Origin: Moniliophthora roreri
Taxonomy: Eukaryota > Basidiomycota > Agaricomycetes > Agaricales > Marasmiaceae
Reading direction: 5' to 3'
Length of the DNA stretch: 64,000 nt
Assembly: GCA_001466705.2 (NCBI GenBank)
Contig: LATX02000007.1
Span: 62,001-126,000, forward strand
The notes below the pieces were generated by a model. It ran no database searches and was not told the DNA's origin. It worked only from the letters and a program-made list of their open reading frames with translations. Below are positions 19,092 through 30,038 of this stretch, in pieces. Made by a program: the position numbers and the translations under genes. Every line of letters begins with the position of its first letter. Position 1 is the stretch's first letter.

Positions 19092-20153
19092 GGTGGTTGA
19101 GGTTGAAAGTCGGCGGTCATGTGGCCAGAGATTCTGCCTCAAGTCACATTAGGGTGACAACTTGAGTGAAGACTGCTTTGACCTGTTGGTAGACTGAATA
19201 TTTCGAGAGGGGACACACATGTAACGGAGTGAGAACCGTCTAGGTGGTGAGTCGATGTCCGTGACTTTGGTGGGACCCAATTTCCCTTGAACGACCCTGC
19301 AACTATGGGTGACGTTTTCCATTGCCTAACAAAGGCTACTCGGAAGGGGATCAGGAGGTGACTCAGCCTCATTTCCCACTGGCAAACTCTAAAACACTAT
19401 TGCAAACATTTGATACTTGCCAGAGCGTGGGCCATCAGGGTCCGATGGCAAGTACGAAGTCCCAATTAATTTGCAGGGTGTGTGGTGTTTCGAAGGCATG
19501 GTTTTCCTACTCTGAGAACAAAGTCGAGTGACGAAACAGGAAACATACCAAACAAAATGATCTACCAAGATCTATCAGACCACTCCGTAAAAGGAAAAAT
19601 TTGGGCGATAAAGACGATTCCTCGTTACCGCGTTACCTCGGACTCGTTAGGTCAGTATGTAGCACGTAATTCATGAACACATACCTCTTGATCCACCAGT
19701 GGAAGCGCCAAATCATAGGGCGTAGCATACACTTGGTTTAGACCTGTAAGTGCTTCCCCTGTGACGATGGCAAGCGCGTACACGCTTGCCATCTTCAGGC
19801 CATACAGAGGACGACTATAGGCGTAATGCTTGGTTGAAAGGTTGAAAAGGCTGTTGAGCTCGAGTGACAGTGAGTGACGGACACCAAAGGCGCGGTAATA
19901 ACTTGGCCTGACCTATAACGATCTTGCACGCTTCATGACCCGAGAGTGCGGCGGATGGTAACAAATGAAGAAAGTTGCAAGGCTTCCCTGAGTTCGACCT
20001 TCTCAGGGCAGACCATAATGTAACTGATCTTTACTCCCGGTCGCACAACGTCCGGCACCGTCAGTGCAAGTCGCATCGCCTAGTGACGTTGGTTCCGGTC
20101 CGGATTTATTCCGACGGCCGGAGTTCACACGTTCCAGTCTTAACAATAAGGCT
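19092..20153 (-). other. Duplicated 5' flank of copy 3
   Basis: Aligns to the flanks of copies 1 and 2 and then to 6960-7226. The vestigial segment (minus strand, about 19695-19870) is longest here, open through KMASVYALAIVTGEALTGLN and PYDLALPLVDQE before a GTATGT that could be a splice donor. The flank ends exactly where the 3' end of copy 4 begins, a clean tandem junction. Confidence 0.5.
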
Positions 20154-21360
20154 CTAATACGTCAAATTCTTTGCAGACATAGGCACCGGATTTATCGTGA
20201 TACACACGTCGAGTAACCAGTCCCTCCACTTGTTATCCAATAACCCATACACATACTCCTGACACCTCGGAACCTCATTTGCCCACCAACATCTTTCGCT
20301 CATACCCCTCAACATCCCCAAATAATAGTACAGCACCACCAACGCACGCTGTCTCCTCTCATTCAACAAATCACGAAACTTCTTTCCAAAATACGCCGGC
20401 CACGTAACTGCACTCTTCGCTTCGAGTCCCGTCCGACTGAAGGGGTACGCGACGTAGAGTGCCTCTACTGCTAGTCTATACGCCTCCCTGATACTTGGAT
20501 CGAAAAGCTCCTCTGATTCCAATTCAAAGCCAGGCGTAGAAAAGTCGTATATCTGCTGTAATTGGGCAAGAGCCTTCATCCCCGAATCCGGTTGCAAATT
20601 CATGAGGAATGGATCTAGATCCTTCAACCTCTGGTTCCCGTACATATGAGGAGCCTCCATCGCCGACCACGTCGACCAGACATTATGCAGCGAAGTTATG
20701 AGTGAGAAAATATTCTCCGGTGACGAAAATAATGATGAGGAGATGGTGTATATTGAGAAGAACCCCAAGATCAGGAACTGGGCGTCTGGGTTCATAGCAC
20801 CAGGTGGAGCAGCTATCGCAGCTTTCCGATGAACGGATGCACGATAGAGCCAGTTAGGTTTAGAATCCTTGGGATAGAGGCGACCGAGGTGAAGGGCCGT
20901 GCAGGATAACAGGGCATGCAAGACCTGTGGGTTGTTCCATGATAACTGAGGCACGGTGATACAAAACGTGCGGGTGGCTGTAGGGTCGGATAGAAATGAT
21001 GCGGAAGTTGCGATAGTGAAATGATGCATTATTCGGAGGGAGGTGACGTCTATGGGTATGGGTGTCGGTGCACTGAGGGGTTTATAGAGCATCACTTGCT
21101 GCTGCTGCTGCTGCCGCCGCTCCTGGTTGTGTTCGTTCTTGGGCCTCTGTACGCATTCAAGATTTCGCTGATAACAGTTCCTGCAGGTTGGTCTTGTTTC
21201 ATCACACTGGTAAGTGAGCGATAAGAAGGAAGAGCAGCAGCTGATGGTGCCTACTTACTTTGATACGCCTCCTACATGTTAGACAGCCCCTCCTAGACTT
21301 GGCATGAAATCGAATGACTCCCTCGAGTTCAAAGGTGGCCGCATCATCTGCTGCTGACAT
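20154..21360 (-). CDS. Zn2Cys6 transcription factor, UPC2-like, copy 4 (altered zinc cluster)
   Basis: Exon 1 at 21259-21360 (34 codons), a 52 bp intron at 21207-21258, exon 2 at 20154-21206; 384 residues. It is the most diverged of the four (start MSAADDAATF, end SAKNLTY). A 3 bp in-frame deletion near 21272 removes one residue between the second and third cysteines: CLTCRRRIK-C gives C-X2-C-X5-C, where the other copies and the family have X6. That spacing is essentially invariant in Zn2Cys6 clusters, so DNA binding is probably impaired although the frame is open. The remaining cysteines (CDETRPTCRNCYQRNLEC) and the regulatory region (IMHHFTIATSASF, LHALLSCTALHLGRLYP) are kept. It may act without DNA binding or be a young pseudogene. 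Confidence 0.8.
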
Positions 21361-22101
21361 GGCGGTCAAGGTTCACAGTCGGCGGCTCTCATGCGGCTAG
21401 AGATAAATCAGGGTTCTGTCTCAAGGCACACGAGGGTGACAACTTGAGTGGGTTTTCTGTGGAAGACCACTTTAACCTAAATTGTCAATCTAGCAGCTCA
21501 TAGACGGAAGAATTCGAAAGAGGACACACATGTGACGGAGTAAGAACCGTCCGGTCGGTGAGTATCAATGTCGATGTCTTTGGGAAACCCGATTTCTGTT
21601 GGACGACCCTGCAATCGTGGGTGACATTTTCCATTGCATTAATCCAACAAAGACCGCTCGGGAGGGGGATCGAGAGGGGCCTCATTACCAAATTCTAAAC
21701 TCTATTCCTGATCCGGCAGAATAATAAGGTTTGATATCTGTAGTATTGACGCACGCTTCAACAACTTTGAGACGCGCTCTGGGAGGTAGCAGACGAAGGA
21801 GATCAAATACCGTCGGACGTTGAGCTTCACTCCAGTGAGTTTTGGAAATGAAGGGATTTTGTGATCAAGGCTGCTTATTCGCGTCCAAATGCCGTCAGAT
21901 CGACGATACTGGAACAAGAACGTCTGTTAAGCCGAAGTCGAACAAGCAGCCTGACACGCCTCTCATCAGTGAGAACTCGATGAGCCTGGAAAACTTGAAC
22001 CATTATTTATTCAGCGACCTGACAAACGAATGACAAAATTTAGACAGTTGTATAAGTGGAATCCCGCCGAGGAGCATTGGGCTTCAAAAGGTAAGATAAT
22101 A
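21361..22101. other. 5' flank of copy 4 and spacer
   Basis: 21361-21720 resembles the copy 3 flank (GTGACATTTTCCATTGC, CTCGGGAGGGGGATC-type words). After about 21720 it diverges and no gene is recognised. Short open frames on both strands have no motif. Confidence 0.35.
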
Positions 22102-23829
22102 TCACTCGAGACACCGAAATGGTCGACTCACTTCTTGATCATGATCATCCGTCGGCAGACCTTCGACATGCTGCAATGACTCTGGTGTTTGTCCATTGAT
22201 ATCAACCACTGCCGTTCGGTTAATGTCTAAATGAAAAAAATGACGGTCGGGAACGGTACAGAATAGCTATTCAGACATGGATCGTACGAATGCTTCCACT
22301 CTTGGTGCCAGTGAGATCTTCCGTCTGTAAACCTCGGAGGAACGTCTCGCTAACGGTAAGGTCCATAGTGGTATCTTCAGTTCCTTGAATGGTATGTGAA
22401 CCCATCTGGCGGACGTATGCTCTAGAATTCAAGTTGTGGAGCTATGGAGCATAGATTGCATGAACGGAAGTTTTTCATCGAGGAAAAAGTCCAAACCATT
22501 GTCATGGCGTAAATACGTCCCAAGGTGAACACGATCCCGATGGAAACTAGAGCAAATAAGCCGACGCCGACATCAGGAGTGACGCATAGGACGCTGGTAC
22601 GTACTGTTACTCTCAATATCGCGGAGATAAACGATCAATGCAATGGTCGCCACCACAGACCCCGGAGATCCCGTCTGTATGGCGAGCGTTGTTAGCTGCT
22701 TGATCAGACTAGGTATTCGAGGTGTCAATGAAGAGGGAAGAAAATGGGAATCCTTGCACACTCACTTCTTGGTCTTCCGTAAGCTGGTCTTCATCCGCTG
22801 AAGGGTATAGATCAACATGGCCGTGATCGAGACATCAGTAATAGCAGAGAGGCCCAACCAGATCCTGAATTGCGTCCTTCAGCAGATGATGGCTTTAACT
22901 TTCAAATGAACACACATCACTGTTATTCGAGTAGGGCCACGGTCTTCATACCGTGGATGATGAATGACGAGTACAGCTGTGGCTATCGATCCTGCCATCT
23001 GGAAAGTCCTGTGAGCCCGAGTAACGGAGTGGCCTCAAGTAAACGTACCCCAGACATGCTTGTCACAACGAGCAATACCGAGATGTACCAGTTCCTCGAG
23101 CTAGAAAATATCGTTAGATCAGCTTAATCTTGGCAAAAACGCAACCATACAGCATCCAGAAGCGCCAGATCAGGAAGTGTTGCACCATCCATGTCGATGC
23201 CCCGGTTGTTATAACGTACACCGGTATTGGCTGCATCTTCAAAGTGAATAGAACTCATAGAATATACGGGAGAAGGACTGTACCCATTGTTGACTGTTAA
23301 GATACTCCTTATCACCTTGGAATCTCGACTCAGCGAACTCGCGTGCCGGTGAGAAGATAAGTTGGTAAACTTACCCCAATGAGTGATAGTATACTATGAA
23401 ATGGCGGTCAATAACGGCTATCATAGTGTCGAGAGTAGTAGCTCACCTGATAAACACAGATGTAGTGATTAATCGTCGCTGTAAGGTCTGCTGCAAGGGT
23501 TACGACAACCACAAGTTTAAGCCACACGGGATCATTACGGTATCTTGCAAAGTAACGATAGCACTATGATGGTATGATTCAGTGCGATATATCTTGGATA
23601 ACAGTGGGTAACCTGACCATAACGAGTTCAATCATGAAGAAATACTGTAGTGGAAAATGTGAGAAAGCACCCGCGGCGGAAATGAGGCTTGACTTATATG
23701 GCATACCGAATTAGCCCATGTCCCTACAAGGAGCCCTCTGCGAGGCGGATGTCAATTTGAGTAACTTATAATGCGAGAGAGTAGTTATTGGACGCACCCT
23801 AAAGACTTATCCTGACTGTTCAATGGCAT
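22102..23829 (-). CDS. DUF6534-type seven-helix membrane protein, copy A
   Basis: A multi-exon gene on the minus strand. Exons, by homology among copies and splice signals, read MPLNSQDKSLG, GLLVGTWANS, YFFMIELVM, YRYFARYRNDPVWLKLVVVV, YTITHWG, MQPIPVYVITTGASTWMVQH, SRNWYISVLLVVTSMSG, MAGSIATAVLVIHH, IWLGLSAITDVSITAMLIY, SLIKQLTTLAIQTGSPGSVV and VSIGIVFTLGRIYAMTM, then LHNLNSRAYVRQMG and a hydrophilic tail. This is the order of the DUF6534 family: seven hydrophobic helices with a conserved (L)NSR end, found almost only in Agaricomycetes and of unknown function. Introns are about 45-60 bp. I found no frame-breaking change, but exon ends were placed by hand. The copy at 34686-36419 is its closest relative, in opposite orientation. 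Confidence 0.65.
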
Positions 23830-25021
23830 CCTAAAGCTGGGGAGAAAAAGAATAATGTTGGCCAAGTCGATATATAAAGCATCTGAGGTTCATTCCTGTC
23901 TCCCGAGTAGGCGTCCACCTATATTATCGGAAGCAGTGCTTGTTCGACTTGTGGCGTCTGGCTGAGCATGGGAATATGTCACTTAAATAACGGTGTAAGT
24001 ATGCCGTTTCATACCACATATGTGTAAGGACCAGTTCCATGTCTTGGGTTCAGCTTTACAGCTTGGTGAATCTTGGATATGCAAAGAGCTAAATGCGTAT
24101 TGCAACGACTTTGTGTGGACTGAATGGAGGATGCCCAACGGAGAACAACGAATAACCATAGGGAAGGTACCACAACGGAGTACGGTTACCTCAGAACTAG
24201 AGGGGCTTGCGCTGGGCCCAGAGAAGTGGAAACCTAGAAACGTCAGGTTTAGCTTTGCTGTTGCACATTAAATTGTTGCATGATCATGCCTGCTCTGCAA
24301 AACGGAAGTGATTGAATGCAGGGCTGAATGGTATCACGTTAACATGAGTGACTGATGACAATCACAGTCACCGCAAAATTTTGCGCCTCTTAATCTAGGA
24401 ATTCAATATGGGGTTCTATGGAAGAGATCCTTGGTAGGGCGTATCTTCAATCCACTACCAACTCACGTCCAGAGTATGGAAACAGTATAGAGATTCGGTT
24501 TGAGTGCAACTGCTGTCGCCGATTTTTGAGCGAGTGTAGGACTTCTTAGTTATAAATTAAGAACTCGGTGATAGGGACTTAACGTGGCCACTGGCAAGTT
24601 CTTCGACTGAAGATCGTCCGACTCGCATGGACGAATCACGTCTATCATTATGTATCCTGAAAACATATTGCCATAAGAGATGATCTGGAGAAGATAAGGT
24701 CTAAAGATACTCACTGCTCGCACCGTGCACGTCCTTCCTCCCAGATCTAAACCTGTTCCCTCGCTTCGGAGTCAGCTTTTACCATAACAAAAGTCAAGAA
24801 TGAAAGCTGCTAAGCTAACAAGGGCAACCGAATCAGAGTCATAAGATATTCTTGATAACAATTTTGGTATGTAGAGTTCGACGGTCAACGTCGTGGTATG
24901 GAAGAGGCAGGTCTGGACGGGGGGTCCAGCCCTGCCTCGCACTGAACAGAGCACAGCCACATTATGCTCACTGGAGCCCATCAACGTTTCAACTCACACC
25001 CTTTCGTGGATTCCTGCAAAC
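23830..25021 (-). other. Upstream part of the repeated DUF6534 unit (copy A side)
   Basis: Read on the minus strand, about 23960-24260 matches the region before copies B and C (TTTCCACTTC..TGGGCC, CTTCCCTATGGTTATTCG, GGCATCC..CATTC, CTGTAAAGCTGAACCC). About 24730-24990 matches the segment near 42020-42280 (ATAATGTGGCTGTGCTC, CCACGACGT, GATTCGGTTGCC, GGGAACAGGTTTA). These shared stretches are partly peptide-like, but no protein is recognised. No gene called. Confidence 0.4.
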
Positions 25022-25680
25022 TCCCTGATTCATACTGCCTGACAGTTCCGGAGCTCATCTGGACTGGATTCAAGCGCTACGTGTTCTGACCGGCAATCCA
25101 TCGCTCGCCTTTTTGTGGAGTGGTACACATCGAACTTATATAACTTTTATCCAACTGACTTCAGTTTAGCAAGGACCCGGGGATTGGGAGTAAACCATCC
25201 GCATTGTATTCCCTTGATCGCGAGCTCTCAGGTGGACGGAAATCCCGAATTTGAATTTGAAGTTAGCGCTTTACCTACCCTACTCAGACTGAGGCACATC
25301 AAATCAAACATTCGCGGCGTTCCCAATTACTATAATTCCCGAGGCACTTTTCTCGGTTTTTAATTCGCCGCAAAAAAAAAAAAAATCAGATCTGGAGGAA
25401 TTAGAGGTGAACTTCAGGACAGGTGTGAGTGATGATGTCGACACCATCCTTTCGGTGCTCTCGTTACAACATACACCATCACGATGACTGATCGGATATA
25501 TATACTGCAGCGTCCAAACCGTCCAGGTTCGCGGTACCTTACGTCGTGAAGGATAGAGCTCTGGAAAGGCCATAGTGTTTAAAGATGCCTTGGTGCAAGG
25601 ATTGAAGGGAATTCTGTCCCCCCGATTCATTGATGATTCAATGACGACGCAGCACTTCATGGATGAGGATTCGTGAAAGA
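25022..25680 (+). pseudogene. Second F-box gene relic
   Basis: GATTCATACTGCCTGACAGTT (about 25029) matches the F-box pseudogene at 8060-8085, and the match continues through TGTGGAGTGGTACACATCGAAC to 15240-15265 without the retrotransposon. 25400-25680 then matches 15985-16378 (GAATTAGAGGTGAACTT, GATGTCGACACCATCCTT, ATGCCTTGGTGCAAGG, CTTCATGGATGAGGATT). Internal deletions and frameshifts make it a clear pseudogene. It also shows the pre-insertion sequence of the retrotransposon target. Confidence 0.65.
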
Positions 25681-25689
25681 ATCAATTGA

Positions 25690-25765
25690 ATACTACTAGG
25701 GTTTAGCCCTCCTTGTCTCGGCTCTAGAAGCTGGCGGACCATACTCGGAACCTGGAAGTTAATCG
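25690..25765 (-). pseudogene. Short duplicated fragment of the RAP1-like C-terminus
   Basis: AGCCCTCCTTGTCTCGGCTC and CTGGCGGACCATACTC resemble the C-terminal coding part of the adjacent gene (AGCCCTCCTCTTCTCCCT and TTGGCGGACTATACTC, about 26005-26110). It lies just beyond that gene's stop codon, as in the relic at 16440-16700. Confidence 0.45.
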
Positions 25766-25913
25766 TCATCAGCTTGCTCGTCGCTGTGGTCAGTTACAGG
25801 TCTAGATTCGAGCAATGAAAATACGCAAATCCGGAAAACATCAATGCTAATGTTACAAATGTATATGTACACAAGCGAAGGGTTGAACATAAGAGCCTCG
25901 CATAAGATAAGAA

Positions 25914-27069
25914 TCATAGAGATATAGGTACCGCTCTTCCGTATTCACCACCAGCCGCAGGACTACTCTGTTGCACCCTGACAGCACGTTTTAGACCACC
26001 AGCACTAGCCCTCCTCTTCTCCCTTTCAATCGCCTCTTCATGTCTTCCTTGTCTCGCTAGCCTGACAAACTTGCCGGCCCTAGAGCCTGTTGGCGGACTA
26101 TACTCCGATTCAGGAAGCTCGTCCTCACCTACGAACGTCGGTTGGAACCTGGAGGAGGGAGACGATCTTCGACGTGATGACTGGCGGTGCGGAGGAGAAA
26201 CAGTCGAGCGATGTCGTGTGGAAAGCGGTACAGAAATTGTCGGAGAGATGTAACGTTGATGCTGCTTTGATCCAGAGGCAGACAGGTCGTTTGGAGGTGA
26301 AGACCCCATTCCAGTGACGGACGACCGCCGACGCTTGACTTTCAACACCAGGTCATTCACCTGGGGTCTTAGCTCTCTCAACACCTCCTCAGTCGCCTCA
26401 AGATCACCACATTGGTCCCAGACATCCCGCACCCATTCTTCTGAGAGCCCAAATTGACGTGCCATATTGGTCACTTGCATTTGGATTAGCCTTTCTTGAT
26501 CCTGGTCCGAGAGCCTGACTCGATCCCTCTCGGTCTGAGGATTCAAAACACTAAGTCTCCGAGAGCCTAGCGCATCCAAATCCCGACTACTAATCGAGCT
26601 AACAGAAGAATGGCTAGGAAGAGATTTGCGTCTAGCACGTAGAGCTGCCATTCGCAAGTCGACCTTTGGAGGAACATCTGCGTCTTCATCTTCGACCACC
26701 ATTCCGATCGTGTGGCGTCGATGGCCATCAGAAAACACAGAAGCCTGAGCTTTTGCCTTGCCCTTATCAATACCCGTGCCCTGCGTCTTGATAGTATGAT
26801 ACTGGAGTGCCGCGGGTGTAGACGACGAGGAAAACAGGTGCTCCGGGCCGGTCTGCAGTTGCACTCGATGACGCGCACTCAAGCTTGCGCCTTGAGCAGC
26901 AGGAAGCTCGTCCTGATGAAGCTTCTCGAGATGTTGCTGTTTAGCAGCAGATGCCCGATGTGCGCTAGAGCTTGGCTGTCGGTCTTCTGAAGACCTTTCT
27001 GCTTTGAGGTAAGGATGAGGGATAGATGTCTTCTTACTCGAGCTCGCCGCTGGTTTCTCGACTTCTACA

Positions 27070-27101
<32 letters not shown>

Positions 27102-27271
27102 CTCCTCCGCCTCCTCGTCTTCCTCTTCGTCCATCTCTTCGTCAGCAGGAAGAACCTCATCACTTCTCTGCCTAGGTAACGGGGACCCTCTCTGTCGAAG
27201 CTCCTTCTCCTTACTCTTGGACACGGGCCTTCCCTTGTCCTCTTCTTCCTGTTCGTCCTCTGCCATCTCGA

Positions 27272-27302
<31 letters not shown>

Positions 27303-29565
27303 GCCCTGCTGCACCTCTGCACGCGCCAGTAACCTCTCCCTCCGATCCGTATCCAACTTTGATATGAACCTCTCCAACGTCTTGATAACTCTCTCCATAT
27401 CTCTCTCACTAACGTGAGATCGAGCGGAGCGTATCGAGGACTGTGGTTGAGAGATATCAAATGGATGGATATTATGAACTTTGGGTGTGACGGGTTGAGA
27501 AGGAGCATCGAACGGATGTATTTGTTGCTCGTTTTCGTCGACTTCGGTAGCTACCATGCTGCTAGCCTCATCGTCGATGGATTCGTCTGTTTCAGTAGCT
27601 GGATCATCGTGTTGCTCCTGTTGCACTGCTTTATTATTGTACTTTGACGAAGCAGCGGCGATACGAGCCACTGGCGGCAACGGCGACGTAGAGCTTGTTC
27701 TATGCCTTGGTAACGATATATCTCTCGTTGTTCTCGGTGGTGTTGGAGTAGGAGAGGTATCGAACGGATGTGGCTTGGTGCTACTAGGTTCCGTGACGGG
27801 CTTTGGCAACGGTTTCTTCTTAGGAGGCACAGAAACAAGGTCTTCTTCCTCTTCCTCTTCCTCCTCTTTCGATTTCCTTTTCGAACCAGCACCCGCAAAT
27901 TGAGACCGATATGGTCCTTCCACAAGTTTCGGAGGCTGCTTCAGTTTGGTCTTCTGGGATGTTACAGGTGCGGCTGGCCGAGAGGTTGGATGCTGGGAGG
28001 TAGCCAACCGGCCAGCGGACTTGTATGACCCAGGTAATGGCTTGCCATCGGATATATCGCGGTGTGGTTGTGACGTTGGTGACACTGATGCAAGCGAAGG
28101 GTAGATATTCTGTGTCGTCTGGTCGTGTGCAGATTCCGGCACACGCGAAATCTTTTTTGATGGTCTGCAATTAAGATAGAGCGAAGTCAGAACCTAAGTT
28201 CAAGAAGTTGTGACATTGACCTACCTGCTCTTTGAAGGAGCAGCTTCTTCCTCTTTGTCTTCGATCTCATTGTCGACAGGATCAGTCAACATATGGTTAA
28301 CCTCTGAATCGTCATCTTGATCAGCGCCACCCCGTTTAGTAGCACTACCTTCGTCTTCGAGGCTCGGGGTGAACAACGGGGAGTTGTTTTCTCCTGACTG
28401 CGAAAACAGCGACTCGTGGTCACTACCGTCCCTGTCATTGTTCTCTGGACGTTGTGTGGACAGAGGAGATAAAGATCCTCTGTCAGCAGGCTGCGTAAAG
28501 AGTGGTGAGCGCGATCTTGATCTCTCACTCCCTTCGCGAGTGCGTGGTTCACGGTCATGTTCGTCAACATGCATCGCATCATCGTTCTGTCCTACGAAGC
28601 GAACGCTCTGATCGCCGGAATGAGCCGTGTGAGATTTGCCCTTCTCGACACTAGAACGCCCTGTAACCACAGACTTCGTTGATACCGTAGGTCGTGAAGA
28701 CGATGCGGCGGTGGCGTTTTGCTGAAGAGGTGAGCGTGGCCGACTGGGTACTACTTGCGAAGGAGGATGATTCGGAACCCTCGCGCTACCCTTCGCAGTA
28801 GCTAAAGTCCCACGACTGCTCCCTTCGCCTCTATCGTCTTCTTCGACAACCTCCACCACTCGTCGATCGGCAGTACTAGCCTGCCCACGCCGACGAGGTA
28901 TCTGACTGACCGTGACGAATGTTGATACGAGATACCCAACGTCTCCGTTATCACCACTTTGAACAAAAGCACCGACTTTCTCCGGTTTCTTCCTCGTGAC
29001 TTCTTTTCCCTTAGACTCTGGGATTTTGGCCCTTTTCTCCACCTTGGCATCCTCATCTGAGGGACGTTTTCGCTTTTTCTGTACCTCTATAGCGGATTTC
29101 GTGGGCTTCTGAGGCGTTGGCGTCGGTACATGGCGCGGTTTCTTCGTAGAGGTTTTGTTGGCGACATTTTCTTGGGAACCAGGCCCTTGGTCCTGCGTAG
29201 CCGTGGTAGGTAAAAGTCCATTTTTCTTTTGATAAATTTTGATCTTATGGTCGTAATAATCGCTATTCTTGACGTATCTGTCTCGCCAGGATTGCCATGA
29301 GTGTCCTTTGTGCCACGGATAAGCCTGCAATAGCTCTAGAGAGGTTGACACCATATTAGAGTTGTGTACGGACCTCATCGTTCTCTAATGCCTTGAAGAG
29401 ATTATTGCCCTTTCTTCCGGTGGTTGACGGAGCATTTTTGGCGATATATTCGATTAGTAGTTTCTCTTCCTCGTCAGTGAAGAAGTTCCGGATTCCAGCG
29501 CTGTATTCGTTGATAGTGAGATAAGAGGATGGTATAAGAGCAATAAAGACACACCCTGGAGGCAT
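25914..29565 (-). CDS. RAP1: RAP1-like telomere-binding protein with Myb domain
   Basis: Three exons: 29374-29565, 28225-29324 and 25914-28164, with introns of 49 and 60 bp; 1,180 residues. Residues about 28-85 form a RAP1-type Myb domain (FFTDEEEKLLIEYIAKNAP, GRKGNNLFKALE, then YPWHKGHSWQSWRDRYVKN across the first intron). A long low-complexity part follows, rich in Ser, Pro and charged residues, with basic KKRKRP- and KRKSKEEE-type tracts, a D10 run (microsatellite near 27272-27303) and a glutamate run of about 15 (near 27070-27115). Residues about 988-1028 (VTNMARQFGLSEEWVRDVWD and the GDLEATEEVLREL helix) resemble the helical RAP1 C-terminal or a UBA-like fold. RAP1 binds telomeric DNA or shelterin partners in the nucleus. 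The usual N-terminal BRCT domain is not seen; the start could lie further upstream. Confidence 0.75.
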
Positions 29566-30038
29566 ATTTTGCGGCAATCAAGTAGAGTCACAGAGCAAGG
29601 TTGGGAATAGACATGGAAGTGGTACACAGAACATCGGAAGAGAGCACGAGACACGATGCATCACAGATGTCACAGATGTCACGCGACGCGAGCCCGAGAA
29701 AAAATCAACAAACACCGGTACACGCGCGACCTCCAGCATTTCGAACGACGTGAGCCTCGCTTTGCTAGATTCCAAGAGACGTCAAAGTACTGATGTTGTA
29801 CAACCTGACTCAGTCACTGTGACCCAAGTTTTGACGTGCAACATATCATTCGATGAATAAGAAACTGCGGGCCATATACTTGAAATGTCACTAATTCTCA
29901 TTTTTCTCCCTCTCATCGACCGTCTTTACTACCATCGTCAAACCCCGGGCAATGGCAGGCCTGATCGTGTCTTTATGTTACCCAAGTCTGGCATGCCTCC
30001 ATTACCATGTTCCGCCGTCTCCTACACCGCATTTAGCC
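29566..30038. other. Upstream region of the RAP1-like gene
   Basis: Probable 5' UTR and promoter of the minus-strand gene, including a CACAGATGT-type direct repeat near 29660-29680. Short open frames on either strand carry no recognisable domain. A missing 5' exon of the RAP1-like gene could be here, but I could not place one. Confidence 0.3.

Noticed and set aside
19695..19870. Protein kinase fragment upstream of regulator copy 3
   Set aside because: The VYALAIVTGEALTG stretch vaguely resembles a kinase helix, but no DFG, HRD or APE motif is present.
27061..27303. Trinucleotide repeats as a separate microsatellite locus
   Set aside because: They are in frame within the RAP1-like coding exon (Glu and Asp runs), so they are described with that gene.
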